This document shows positions 22,982 to 34,090 of a DNA stretch of 64,000 bases, in pieces. The stretch lies in NCBI RefSeq assembly GCF_018991925.1, contig NW_024753848.1, forward strand, positions 124,001-188,000. Direction: 5' to 3'. Positions within the stretch are counted from its first letter, which is position 1, and every line of letters starts with the position of its first letter. The notes under the pieces were generated by a model. The model did no database searches. It was not told the origin of the DNA and saw only the letters and a list, made by a program, of their open reading frames with translations. Source of the stretch: Homarus americanus (taxonomy: Eukaryota > Arthropoda > Malacostraca > Decapoda > Nephropidae). A program made the position numbers and the translations under genes.

Positions 22982-23456
22982 ACAGTTTGAGTACAAACAA
23001 CCTCAACCAACATTCACCTTTCCAACCACCTTGGCGCTTGTTACACCGAGCAATTGCCAACCATCCATGGGAAAGGAGGGGTTGGGGGGGGTAAGTGAAG
23101 GAGGGAAGAAGAAGAAGAAGGAGGGGGAAGGGAGTGGGGGAAAAGGGGAGGGTCAAAGAAAACACAATAAAACACCACCAAAACAAACATCAAACACACA
23201 ACAGGTAACAGACAGGTAAATTCACAATCTATTTATACCTATTCTTAGTCACGTGTGTTTATCATCCCTCCCTCCTTCCTCCCCTCCTTCGAGATATATT
23301 ACCTCTCTCCTTTCTCTCTCTCTCTCTCACCATCTCCTAATTCTCCTCTTGTTGTGTCTACCCTCTGTTATCACTGTGTCCTTTGTTACTTCTTCTATAT
23401 ATATATACATTAACCATTAACATATTCTTTATGTTTTACTAATTCATTTTTGTGTC
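22982..23456. other. Mixed DNA, no gene
   Basis: Unique sequence with a purine patch at 23085-23160 and a CT-rich patch at 23260-23345. No gene is supported. Confidence 0.45.
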
Positions 23457-23605
23457 CATCAGCTGATCACATGTAAACAAGAATCAGCTGATCACATAAC
23501 AAAGACTCAGCTGATCACGTGTAAACAAGACTCAGCTGATCGCGTGTAACAAAAACTCAGCTGATCACATGTAAACAAAGACACCCAGCTGATCACAAAG
23601 ACAGC
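23457..23605 (+). repeat. 24-25 bp array of CAGCTGATCACATGTAAAC
   Basis: Six copies start at about 23460, 23484, 23508, 23533, 23558 and 23586. Most combine an E-box CAGCTG, the palindrome TGATCA, a second E-box-like CATGTG/CACGTG and GTAAACA, the core bound by forkhead proteins. The same word occurs singly near 13697 and in part at 32122 and 61350. The family of binding proteins is established knowledge; binding here is inference. Confidence 0.85.
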
Positions 23606-23699
23606 AGACAGACAGAAAAGACAGATAGATCCACCCCCAGATGAACTTAACTACAACACCGACTCATAACAACTCAGTCCGCCATCTTGATATTTGGGA

Positions 23700-24115
23700 C
23701 AGAGATCAAGAGAGGAAGAAGAGGAGGGGAAAGGGAAGGAGAGGAGGAGGAGGGAGAGGAGGAGAATAGTTGAAAAGAAGAGGGAGGAGAGGGAGGGAGG
23801 AGACATACGTGATGAAAGAGAAGGAGGGAAGGAGGGGCGTGATCAAAAAGGAAGAGGGGAGAGGGGGGCGGCGGATGGAGGGAGGGGGGGTGAGGGAGGG
23901 GGGGGGCAGGAAGGGAGAGGTAAGGAGAAAGGAAGATAGTTGTGGAAGGGTATGAGAGGGAGGGAGGGAGAGAAGGAAGGCTTGGAGGGTGAGAAATGAG
24001 AGGGCGAGTGGTAAAAAGGGAGAATGGGGAGGATGGGAGGGGAAGAGAGGGGGAGGGGGGAGGGAAGAAGGGGGAGGATGGGAGGGAAGGTGAAAGGGAG
24101 GAGGGAGGGAGGATA
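23700..24115. repeat. Purine tract (GAGGA/GGGAGG)
   Basis: About 415 bases almost purely A/G on the plus strand. The Glu/Gly/Arg frames are compositional. Confidence 0.9.
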
Positions 24116-24291
24116 AACAGTCAAATGTTAAAACACAAGATATAAACCGAATCAGTCAAGTCAGTCAAGTCAGTCAAACCCTAAACAACAATAACAAGGA
24201 CAAAACTAAACAAAAACAAACTCCTTCAGTCATTAAGGGTCACCTACAAACAAGCAAACAAACAAAAGACCCAGAACAAAACGTAAACAAT

Positions 24292-24535
24292 TAATCAGCT
24301 GACTGCAAACAAATAAACAGCTGACTATACACAAATAAACAGCTGACTGCAAAAAAAAAATCTGACTGTAAACAACAAACATCTGACTGTAAACAAATAA
24401 ACATCTGACTATACACAAATAAACAGCTGACTGCAAACAAATAAACAGCTGACTGTAAACAAATAAACAGCTGACTGTAAACAAATAAACAGCTGACTGC
24501 AAACAAATAAACAGCTGACTGTAAACAAATAAACA
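24292..24535 (+). repeat. 22-bp CAGCTGACTGTAAACAAATA array
   Basis: About eleven units of CAGCTGACTGCAAACAAATAAA with T/C and ATA variants. Like the array 700 bases upstream it pairs CAGCTGA with a GTAAACAA-type word, but lacks the TGATCACATG middle. Confidence 0.92.
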
Positions 24536-24599
24536 GCCGTGTCGTTTAACCTCAAGATGTGTGTGAAATTTCCATCAATATTTATCAAGGGAGAGTTTC

Positions 24600-24839
24600 A
24601 TCACGCAGACATACATACATACATTCATACATACATACATACAGATAGATAGATAGACAGATAGACAGACACACTCCCACCCACACCACAACGCACCCAT
24701 GACCCACACCACGACGCACCCACACCGCACCCACGCCCAGACGCTTGCACAACACGGAAATAGAGAACGACACCCATTACATAACCCGTCATTAAGTACG
24801 GGAGAAGACGATGAAAAATCAAGCAAATGACCAGAGTTA
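24600..24839. repeat. (ACAT)n, (GATA)n and CCCACACC patch
   Basis: (ACAT)n at 24609-24642, (GATA)n/(GACA)n to about 24670, then C/A-rich DNA. No gene. Confidence 0.8.
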
Positions 24840-25100
24840 TGTTAGTGTGATGACAGTACGGTACGGTAGTGTGGTGACGGTACGGTAGTGTGGTGGTGAC
24901 GGTACGGTAGTGTGGTGATGACGGTACGGTAGTGTGGTGATGACGGTACGGTAGTGTGGTGACGGTACGGTAGTGTGGTGGTGACGGTACGGTAGTGTGG
25001 TGGTGACGGTAAGGTAGTGTGGTGACGGTACGGTAGTGTGGTGGTGACGGTACGGTAGTGTGGTGGTGACGGTACGGTAGTGTGGTGGTGGTGGATGGTA
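24840..25100. repeat. 19-22 bp GGTACGGTAGTGTGGTGGTG array
   Basis: Eleven units that differ by loss of GGT or a G-to-A change. Confidence 0.94.
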
Positions 25101-25276
25101 CGGTACCCGACCAAGGACAGTATATACGGTTCAGCGGTCAGACACAGTGACGCCTGCTCTACCATCTACACACACACGAGAGAGAAGCCTTCACGCCCAG
25201 CCGGAAGTGTGGTAGTATGGTGTGGTAAATGGTAGTAGTGGAAAGATGGTGATAGTAGTAGTTGTGCTAAGTAGGG

Positions 25277-25495
25277 ATGTAATGGTGGTAGGTCATGGTA
25301 ATGGGTAGGTCATGGTAATGGTGGTAGGTCATGGTAATGGTGGTAGGTCATGGTAATGGTGGTGGGTCATGGTAATGGTGGTGGGTCATGGTAATGGTGG
25401 TGGGTCATGGTAATGGTGGTGGGTCATGGTAATGGTGGTGGGTCATGGTAATGGCGGTGGGTCATGGTAATGGTGGTGAGGCCATGGCGATGGTG
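25277..25495. repeat. 19-bp GGTCATGGTAATGGTGGTG array
   Basis: About 11-12 units, very uniform (G/A change at one position), which suggests recent expansion or homogenisation. Confidence 0.95.
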
Positions 25496-26123
25496 GGTAG
25501 AGAGAGAGAGAGAGAGAGAGATATTAATCCAGAGACAGACACAACAATAAAACACACACACACACACACGTTCCTCCTTCCTCCTCCCCACCCCTTCTTC
25601 CTCCGTCCTCCTTCCTTTCCTTCCTCCCCACCCCTTCTCTTCCTCCGTCCTCCTTCCTCTTCTCCTCCCAGTCAACCACAACACAACAAGCAACACAAGA
25701 CACCAAAGTCGCTGTCACTATTGAATATGAAACCCACGAACACAGACTAACACAGTACGAATTGGTGTTAGTCCCGCGGCAACAGGTAAGGGAGGAAGTG
25801 GGGGAGGGTGAGATGGGGAGAGAGAAGGGTGGGGGAGAGAGGTGAGGGTGGTGAGGGAAAAGAGAGAGGTAGAATTGGTGGGGAGGAAAAAAAGATTGGG
25901 AGAAGATAAAGGAAACTCGGTGGGGAGGAAAAGTAGGGTGGGGAGAACGTGGGGAGACAGACAGACAGACAGACAAAGGGAGAAGGAACACCCTCCTCCC
26001 CATACAAAACATAAACAAAGTCAGGTTTACATTTTGTCTTGTCACTATCATGGTCACTATCCTTCACCATACACGACCTTGAGCTCACTATTCCAACACT
26101 ATAATTTATCTCCACCTAGCATT

Positions 26124-26168
<45 letters not shown>
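25496..26168. repeat. (AG)n, pyrimidine/purine tracts, (ACAG)n and (AC)n
   Basis: (AG)n at 25500-25521, (AC)n at 25553-25569, pyrimidine tract at 25570-25670, purine tract at 25785-25960, (ACAG)n at 25957-25975 and (AC)n at 26127-26168. Confidence 0.85.
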
Positions 26169-26170
<2 letters not shown>

Positions 26171-26254
26171 GTCACAACTGCACGTGTGCACGTGTGTGTT
26201 ACCTCGGATACTGCCTGCAACTTGTCAACACTCGTGATAAATGCATCAAGACAG

Positions 26255-26582
26255 GAGAGAGGTGAGGGGGAGAGGTGAGGTGGTGAGAGGTGAGGTGAAG
26301 TGGTGAGAGGCGAGGTGAAGTGGTGAGAGGCGAGGTGAAAGGTGAGAGGCGAGGTGAAGAGAGGAAGAGGGGAAAAAGGTGAGAGGCGAGGTGAAGAGGT
26401 GAGGTGAAGTGGCGAGAGGTGAGGTGAGGGTGAGAGGTGAGGTGAAGTGGTGAGAGGAGGTGAAGTGGTGGAGAGGCGAGGTGAGGTGGTGAGAGGTGAG
26501 GTGAAGAGGTGAGGTGAAGTGGTGAGAGGTGAGGTGAAGTGGTGAGAGGTGAGGTGAAGTGGTGAGAGGTGAGGTGAAGACA
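26255..26582. repeat. GTGAGAGGTGAGGTGAAGTG minisatellite
   Basis: About 15 units of roughly 20 bases. Many contain GAGGTGAGG, a 5'-splice-site-like word on the plus strand. Confidence 0.93.
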
Positions 26583-28045
26583 GGTGATTACGGACACTAA
26601 TAACACCACGACAACAGGTAAGGCACAAGGCTACAGAGAAGTACAGTACAGTTTCGTTAAGTCTGATATAACGAAGGGACACTGCTTAGATTAGGTTAGT
26701 ATTTTACGTTACAACACATCCCCCTCCCTCTCTCCTTCCCTCCCTCTCTTCTATCCTCTCTCTACCTGTGATGGTCACCAGAGTCGCTACTAGTGTTATA
26801 TTGCATGACCTTACCAACAGCACCGTCTGGAGGGGTGGGGGGAGCCGCTGTTGCCAGATCAGTCTTACCACACAGTATAGCCAGGGTGTGTGAGGGAGGG
26901 AGGGAGGGAATCAAGGTGTACTGGACTGTGTGTGTTGGCAACGATGATTAGCAGCGCCCAACGACATCACACCAGTAACATTCCTCCCTCATGTTAGAAC
27001 GTAGAGGTTAAACTGATAATTCCTTCAGTCAATCGGTCATCCAGTCAGTCAGTCTCTCACACCCAGACACCAGCCGAGGTTCTCCAGGTACACCGCTAGC
27101 AAGGAACTCTTCCAGGTAGAGGGACAAAGGGTGACTACCTTCTCCGTCTCGCTCACCGTCCACACACGCACACACCAAAGATCCCCCGCCACTTTGTTCC
27201 TCCACACTCCCCGTCAGCTACGCCGTCTGCCCTCCTCCGGGACGTGGCTCTCCTCCTATGCTACACTTAAGACATAAAATAATACCATACTCTACTGCAA
27301 CTTCAATCTCCCCTTCCCTCCCTCCTACGGCACACCCCCCTCCAAAAATACCTCCTTCACCTCCTCCCAAATCATCTATCACCTCCCCAGAACATCGCCC
27401 CTCTCACCAAAAGACCACCTCTCTCTCCCTCCAAGACATGTCTCACCCTCTCCCCCAACACTCACCGCTTCATGGTAAGGGTCGGTCAGTGCGTCACATC
27501 TTCGTCAGCAGGAAGAAGGCAGGCACCTAAGGAACACCACTATTCCCAGACGTTTAAAACACCTGGACGTGACTTACAGTATTACCTGACGGTGTACAGA
27601 GGTTGGCGACCCTCTGAAGGCCTCCTCCTCCACCTCGCTGTAATCATGTGTCCCCCTCCCTCACCTCCCTCAGGCACTACCCCAAGCTCACAGGCGACCG
27701 ACCACTACAGGAGTCTCGGTTATTTGTACCCATCTCATACACCCGCGCCCCAGCATGTTGGGAGAAAAAAAATCTTTAGAAAGCTGTTCAGGCATGTCAG
27801 CTTTAAGCTTCAACCACGCATTTAAATCGTTCTCCCCTCCCCACAAGCCCTTCAGGTCGTCGATAGCCTCCTCGTCTCCTTGTGAAGGCGTCGAGGGTAG
27901 AAAGACATCCTCAGAGGTAGGTACTAGGTAGGTAGGTAAGGTGGTGGTGGTGGGGTAGGGATATCACAGGGTGGGCGACCTTGAACGCCAATTATTCCCT
28001 TTAACGCTTCTCTTCCTAACTTATTTTGACACCATTAAATCCTCT
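26583..28045. other. Least repetitive part of the MIDN intron; no assignable gene
   Basis: A 117-codon plus-strand frame (27472-27825) and a minus-strand stretch (about 27833 down to 27695, containing KADMPEQLSKDFFSPN and MRWVQITETPVVVGRL) overlap. The second has coding-like codons and could be a fragment of a dispersed repeat. I recognise neither, and both lack convincing splice sites. Confidence 0.4.
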
Positions 28046-28049
28046 CTTA

Positions 28050-28051
28050 CA

Positions 28052-28085
<34 letters not shown>

Positions 28086-28363
28086 CGTAGGAGTGGATCT
28101 TGTGACGAGGAAGAGGAGACGGCGACCAAGAGACGGTATAAAGTACAACAGGTTTGGGCCATTGGAAGTGACTCATCCTTGAGGTCCTCTATATACTCCT
28201 TGGCCCAGTCACCAAGAGTTAACGCGCCTTACAGTCTGGCTTAAGAATGCGTAGGTAGGAGGAGGAAGGAATGAGGAAGAGTAGGAAGAGGAAGAAGGTA
28301 AGGAACACAGACATCATATCATATCTTACCATAATTACTGACACACACACACACCGAAGGGTC
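28050..28363. other. (AC)n and unique DNA, no gene
   Basis: (AC)n at 28055-28083, unique sequence, then (AC)n at 28341-28354 bordering the dispersed element. Confidence 0.5.
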
Positions 28364-29112
28364 AAGACGTACCTGGCACTGCTCAGGCAGCAGCCAGGTC
28401 AACTGTTATGTTGGCCCATACCAACCCTCCCGAACCCTCCTCCCCACCGGAATATCAACAAGTTCTCGCCAGAAGTTACTTTTTCATTTAGGAATGGAAC
28501 CAGTGTTGAATAGTGGTGAACAGTGCTTAAGTCAGTGAAAAACAACTCGACAGTAACAGCTGAGTCGTACCCAAGCTAATCTTCACACAGTGAGGTCCCA
28601 GGTACCCAGTGATAACTGCCCCTGAGACTCAACAACACCAGCTATGTGTTAATCCGTCCACGATAGGGAGGCCTGGGATCACATCTCACTCACTTGAGTG
28701 AGTGAGGTCCCTGACACCAGACCACGTGGTGTCCCCATGATGCTAGACACCACGTAGTGAATGAGTTGCTACAGCATCTTTTGAGGTTCCTCATAACACT
28801 ATCTGTGGGGGAATTACTACACCATCAGGCCCCTCAAAACACCATCTGTGAGGGAATTACTACACCATGTGAGGCCCCTCATAACACCATCTGTGAGGGT
28901 TACTACACTACGCGTCTGCTGTTCAACATCTCAGCGCACAAGATTTACGTGACCTCCACTGTAAACATTAATCTGTTGTTCCTTTACCTTTCTCTAATGA
29001 AGCTTTGTTAAACCACAATGTATGTAATAAGTCATTTATGTCCAATGTATATTTTTAGCCTTCGGGCTGCAGAACTTTTCAATAAACCGTTTATTATTAC
29101 ACACACACACGA
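28364..29112 (+). mobile_element. Dispersed element, copy 2 (shorter)
   Basis: Second copy of the element at 18541-19350, on the same strand, about 9.8 kb away. The core (28364-28680) differs by few substitutions and small gaps. The tandem centre (28787-28915) has three units of about 44 bases instead of six, and the insertion TTGAGTGAGTGAGGTCCCTG near 28693 is absent from copy 1. The 3' part again has the stem AGCC-TTCG-GGCT, AATAAA and TTATTA before (CA)n. Confidence 0.75.
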
Positions 29113-30374
29113 GACACCCAGGTCAAACACAGCCACACTATACAGGGTGAGGAAACGGGTTAAGTTAGGTTAATTAGATTGGGTTAGGTTAGGTTGGATC
29201 TGGTTGACCTATTTGTCATGTTGAAACAGAAGTGAATGATTGAGTAAGGAGACGACGGCAATGGTTTATAGATAATAAAGGTCATCCTAATTACTCTCTA
29301 TATCTCATAATTACCACTTCAACCTCATAATTACCCTCAACACCTATTACCACCCCTCATTACTAGACACAACCACAACAATTATCAACGCATGAATGTA
29401 AACAAACAGTCTGGAGGAGGTGTGACGCCATCTTGAGTGACAGAGAAACCGGATAGGCTAATGACGAACGACCTCTTTGTGAGTTGATTCTGTCCCTACC
29501 TCCCCCCTTGTTCCTCCTCTCCCCTGCCCCCTTTCTCCTCCCTCCCCCAGCTGGTGATAACACGGGTCTCGCTAAGATAAAAAAAAAAGAGGACCCAAGA
29601 CAGTTATCAAAGGAGCCCCATGACAGTTAAGATAGGGCCCCCAAGATAACTAACACAGGGCCCCGAGAACACACACACACACACACATCACTCAGCAGCT
29701 GTTTAGAGGTGACAGACAGACAGGCTGCTAGAGTGTCCTGAATGAAGGCCATTGTCCATTTAATGTATGAATGAAACTGACTAGAACCAAACGTAGCATT
29801 AAACCGAGACTTGTTTAGTCTACTCATGCGTGTGTGTGGAAGGTTAGAGCGACGCCCACTGATCCTATACCGCGTGTCTGTGTCTGTGAAGGCTCGCCGC
29901 CGCCGCCACACACCACCTTCGCAATACGCCAGTGACATTCCTCCCTCCCCCCGCCAATCAGGAGGGAAGGAAAGAATCGACTATCATAGACACGCTCTGA
30001 GGTAAACACGCCCACAGCTCTACTTACTCACACAGACGCAAAAACAACCCTGAAATAAAGTAACTTAATCCGTGTTGCATAAATAACTGGGCGAGGTTGA
30101 GAGCACCACCGCCAGAGCTGACATTGGAGCCGTGGGAAAGGTACCCCCCGTGAGAGACCTTACCTCTCCCTCCCTCACCCTTTGTTTTGTACACTAGCTA
30201 ACTCCACCAGCCTCACGCCCCTCCCTCCCAACACGCAAAGATAATTACCTAGTGAGCGTGCCAATCCTGTCATGATAGTTGCTAACAGGGTATTTTAAAA
30301 GACCATAACATCACAGTCTTGAGCTCTGAGACGCACTGACGTAACGAAGATAACTATAAAATACTTCGTGATTT
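29113..30374. other. Mostly unique DNA, TTAGG patch, no gene
   Basis: GGTTAGG-type words at 29160-29198. A CpG-richer patch at 29825-29935 includes CGCCGCCGCCGCC. No protein is recognised on either strand. Confidence 0.45.
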
Positions 30375-30870
30375 AGGGTAAGGGAGAGGGAGGGTGAGGG
30401 TAAGTGAGGGAGAGGGTTAAGGGAGGGAGGGTGAGGGTTAAGGGAGGGAGGGTGAGGGTTAAGGGAGGGAGGGTGAGGGTTAAGGGAGGGAGGGAGGGTG
30501 AGGGTTAGGGAGGGAGGGAGGGAGAGGGTTAAGGGAGGGAGGGAGAGGGTTAAGGGAGGAAGGTTGAGGGTTAAGGGAGGAAGGTTGAGGGTTGAGGGAG
30601 GGTTGAGGGAGGGAGGGTGAGGGGGAGAGGGTGAAGGAGGGTTAAGAGAGGGAGGGAAGGTGAGGGATGAGGGAGGGTGAGGGTCCCCGTCTAGACTCTG
30701 GTCTCACCTGCTACACCAAAGGGTTCAGGCCTGCTGCCTTGCCTGAGGGTGCGGCTGCCCTGCTACCCTACCCTACCCTGCCCTAACCTACCCTGTTCTG
30801 CTACTTTTACCCATCCTGCTACCCTACCTGACCTTGCCCTGCTAACATAACTTTACCCTGCCCTACCCTG
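30375..30870. repeat. GGGTTAAGGGAGGGAGGGTGAG array and CCCTACCCTGCC patch
   Basis: Units of 17-25 bases at 30380-30690, G-rich on the plus strand with many GGG runs in close series (G-quadruplex-capable). At 30755-30870 it becomes CCCTACCCTGCCCTAACC, C-rich on the same strand. Confidence 0.9.
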
Positions 30871-30999
30871 CCCCCCCTAAGATGGACCAGGGCAGCAGCT
30901 ACAGGTGAAGTACTACCACTGGGCGTTGCCATATTGTTGCCACTATAAAAAAATAAAGGAAAACGGGAGTAGCCAATATACAACAGTTACTTGTGACGT

Positions 31000-31510
31000 G
31001 GGTGCTACTACTGGTGCTACGTGGGTGCTACTACTGGTGCTACGTGGGCGCTGCTACTGGTGCTACGTGGGCGCTGCTACTGGTGCTACGTGGGCGCTGC
31101 TACTGGTGCTACGTGGGCGCTGCGACTGGTGCTACGTGGGCGCTGCCGTGGCCACTGGTGCTACGTGGGCGCTGCATGGTGCACGTGGTGCGGCATGGTG
31201 CTACGTGGGCGCTGCTACTGGTGCTACGTGGGCGCTGCACCAGTGGTGCTACCGTGGGCGCTGCTACTGGTGCTGGGCGCGCACTGGAAGCATGTGGCGC
31301 TGCTACTGGTGCTACGTGGGCGCTGCTACTGGTGCTACGTGGGCGCTGCATTGGAGCATGGGCGCTGCTACTGGTGCTACGTGGGCGCTACAACTGGTGC
31401 TACGTGGTGCTACTACTGGTGCTACCTGCTGCTACTACTGGTGCTACGTGGGCCCTGCACGCACTGGTGCTACTACTGGTGCTACGTGGGCGCTGCTACT
31501 GTTACTGTTA
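31000..31510 (+). repeat. 23-bp minisatellite (CTGGTGCTACGTGGGCGCTG)
   Basis: About 20 units of 23 bases. The unit has no stop codon in any plus-strand frame, so all three frames stay open for 170-220 codons and cycle through the same peptides (LLVLRGRC, YWCYVGAA, ATGATWA). This explains the long frames without any coding function. Confidence 0.95.
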
Positions 31511-31594
31511 GGAGACGTGATGGACTATAAGCGTTGTTTCTACTACCATCACCACCACCACTAATGCTGGTACATAAAGGATCGTGGTTAGTGG

Positions 31595-31985
31595 TGGTGG
31601 AGAGAGATGGTGGTGGTAGTGATGATGGTGGTAGTGATGATGGTGGTAGTGAGGATGGGGGTTATGATAATGGTAGTGATGATGGTAGTGAGTATGGTGG
31701 TAGTGAGGATGGTGGTAGTGTGAGGATGGTGGTAGTAGGGAGGATGGTGGTAGTGGAGGATGGTGGTAGTGAGGATGGTGGTAGTGAGGATGGTGGTAGT
31801 GAGGACGGTGGTGGAAGGAGGACGGTGGTAGGAGGATTGGTAGTGAGGATTGGTAGTGAGGATGGTGGTAGTGAGGATGGTGGTAGTGAGGATGGTGGTA
31901 GTGAGGATGGTGGTAGGAGGATGGTGGTAGTGAGGATGGTGGTAGTGAGGATGATGGTAGTGAGGATGGTGGTAGTGGTGGTGGC
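31595..31985. repeat. 15-bp GATGGTGGTAGTGAG array
   Basis: About 25 units of 15 bases with small deletions. The Asp-Gly-Gly-Ser-Glu frame follows because 15 is divisible by three. Confidence 0.95.
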
Positions 31986-32534
31986 TTAGGTCCTTGCCCC
32001 GAGGGATAACCAAGGTCTTATCATTGTGTCGGGCAGGATTCCATCGGTCGGGGAGGGTACTACTGCCACATGTAGTAGTAGTAGTACCAATAGTAAGTAG
32101 TAGTCATAGTAGCCTAACATCAGCTGATCAAAAACTGTCAGTCAGGCTTTTGTATTCATAGAGCCAGATGACGCAGCTAAACCCCATATTAAATCATGTC
32201 TTAGGAAGAAATAAGAGGGATAATCTATACATCAAGGACCACATCACGTTAGAGAAATCATACACACACACACACACATACATACATACATACATACATA
32301 CATACATACTGTGCATCTCATCAGCTCATACAAACAATACTACAAGATGGGTTCAATTCCCGACTAGTGAGGGTATCGTTTGCATACATATATACATACA
32401 CACATTCATATACACATATACACACGTATACATATCTAGCATGAATTACTCAACCACGAAGGGAGCTCCAGTAACTTAACCTAATGCTGCCGTGGATAAC
32501 TCAGGCTTAGTCTACTAATTCAAAGTTGACCACA
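31986..32534. other. Unique DNA with (CATA)n; no gene
   Basis: (CATA)n at 32277-32308 and ATACACAC at 32385-32430. CATCAGCTGATCA at 32119 is a partial copy of the 23.5 kb word. GGTTCAATTCCCGAC near 32350 resembles a tRNA B box without the rest of a tRNA. Confidence 0.45.
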
Positions 32535-32785
32535 GCATAACCATTATCCCCAAAACTACCCCCCCAGCATAACCCAAGCTTAGCCATTATCCCCAAAACT
32601 ACCCAGCATAAACCCAAGCTTAGCCATTATCCCCAAAACTACCTCCAGCATAACCGCTTAGCCATTATCCCCAAAACTACCCCCAGCATAACCCAAGCTT
32701 AGCCATTATCCCAGAACTACCCCCAGCATAACCCAAGCTTAGCCATTATCCCAGAACAACCCACCAGCATAGCTCAAGCTTAGCC
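32535..32785. repeat. About 40-bp CCAAGCTTAGCCATTATCCC array
   Basis: Six to seven units of CAGCATAACCCAAGCTTAGC followed by CATTATCCCCAAAACTACCC, with deletions in some. Confidence 0.92.
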
Positions 32786-33116
32786 ATTATCCTCATCTAA
32801 CCCACTAACCCAGACCTTAAGTTACCTCAGATGACCCCGAGTTAACCCAAGGTCAAAGCCAGACTAACCCACTAACCCGGGAATCAATTTAGGCCGCCCC
32901 GAGACGACTCCCACCGCCGGAAACTGGGAACGTCTGCAAGAAGGGCGGGCGTGAGGAAGACCACACAAGGGGGAAGAGGTGGGGGAGGTGAGGGGTGGGA
33001 GGATAGGGGAAGAGGTGGGAGAGGGGAAGAGGTGGGGGAAGATAAAGGGTGAAAATAAGGGAGAGGGGGAGAAGAAGTGGAGAGGATATGGTAGGGAGAG
33101 AGTAAAAGGGAGAGAG
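32786..33116. other. Unique then purine-rich DNA, no gene
   Basis: Unique to about 32950, then GGGGAAGAGGTGGGAG-like purine DNA. No gene. Confidence 0.5.
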
Positions 33117-33372
33117 TTAAATTGAATTAAATCAGTTTATTTCCACAGAAAACACAGATACAGAGTGGATAATGATAACAACATTAACAGTTGAGAACTT
33201 GAGCTCTCTTTTAGGCACCTGATATATACTATACATTTATCTCAAGGAAGTATTATGTAACATTTAGTAACATCTGGAATAGTACAATTGCATGATGGTA
33301 ATAAGAACATCTCATAATGTTACCACGGTTATAATTTCAATATTTATTTATTTTATTTATTTATTATTTTTA

Positions 33373-33456
<84 letters not shown>
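33373..33456. repeat. (AT)n, about 84 bp, inside the LINE
   Basis: Perfect TA array separating the LINE C-terminus from its 3' untranslated region. The usual residues after the LLR motif seem to be replaced by Tyr-Ile repeats. Confidence 0.97.
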
Positions 33457-33458
<2 letters not shown>

Positions 33459-33835
33459 AGGTCTGGGACTGAGAGGAGAGCATGGGGGGTGGTCTTAGTA
33501 GCTCTGGGTGCCTTAAGTTGTATCTCTGATTATTCCGGAACTGGAAATAATTATTGTCAAGCAAGTGATTGATAGATATGTAAAACAAAGAGGGCACAGC
33601 AGTAGGTGTTAATATCTTCGAATTTTAACATTTTCAAATATAGCAAATTTTTCGTTTGTGTGATCTGTTTTTTTCAAGTAGGCCATTGTCCGAACAACTC
33701 TCTTTTGTGCAGTAACCATAGATTGTGTTTTTGAAGAGCCAGAGGCCCCCATAGAGAGAGAGAGAGAATCGCAGCAGGCAGGCAGGTCTGTGTTAATGAA
33801 TGACCAAAAAAAATCGCAATTGTTGCATCCAGAAC
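33457..33835 (-). pseudogene. Reverse-transcriptase C-terminal fragment, frameshifted
   Basis: The minus strand reads WGASGSSKTQ, AQKRVVRTMAYLKKTDHTN and FENVKI, which fits the YG..WG...(L)QKR..R.......HT pattern after the catalytic palm of LINE reverse transcriptases. It hits a TAA at 33609-33611. The frame continues after a one-base shift as AVPSLFYISINHL and NQRYNLRHPELL, the usual C-terminal block (N-x-YNLR). No catalytic residues are present; it is only the tail of the protein. Confidence 0.75.
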
Positions 33836-33837
33836 TG

Positions 33838-34090
33838 TAGTAATGTGGTAACGCCAGAGGGGGGAGGAGGGGGAGAAAGAGGGCGAGGAGGTAGGTGGGG
33901 GATGGGAAGGGAGGGAAAGGAGGAGGAGGAGGAGTAAGAGGAGGTAGGTAGGTGGGGCAGAAGAGGAAGAGGAGGGTCGAGTAAAAACAGGAGAGAAGAA
34001 TGATAAAAGATGAAAAGGCAGAGGGGTGGAGGAAGGGGGGAGAGAGATGTGTAGAGGGAGGGAGGAGGATGTGTAGGCCAGCACACCTTC
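33838..34090. repeat. Purine tract (GGAGGAGG)
   Basis: GA/GGA-rich plus strand. Frames through it are compositional. Confidence 0.85.

Larger units (their letters stand above)
33117..33835 (-). mobile_element. 5'-truncated LINE of jockey/CR1-like type
   Basis: Three parts line up on the minus strand: the reverse-transcriptase C-terminal region (33457-33835), an (AT)n insertion or expansion (33373-33456), and an AT-rich 3' untranslated region that reads AATAAA (33136-33141) and ends in TTTAATTCAATTT. An AATAAA signal and AATTGAAT-like tail are usual for such elements. The element runs in the same direction as MIDN and ends upstream in a purine tract at 33838. Confidence 0.72.

Noticed and set aside
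30905..31564. Plus-strand 219-codon frame with Trp/Cys/Gly repeats
   Set aside because: All three frames are open across the 23-bp satellite, so openness carries no coding information.
32340..32380. tRNA B-box-like GGTTCAATTCCCGAC (another near 5259)
   Set aside because: There is no A box, acceptor stem or anticodon arm at the right distance. It is most likely chance or a very old SINE trace.
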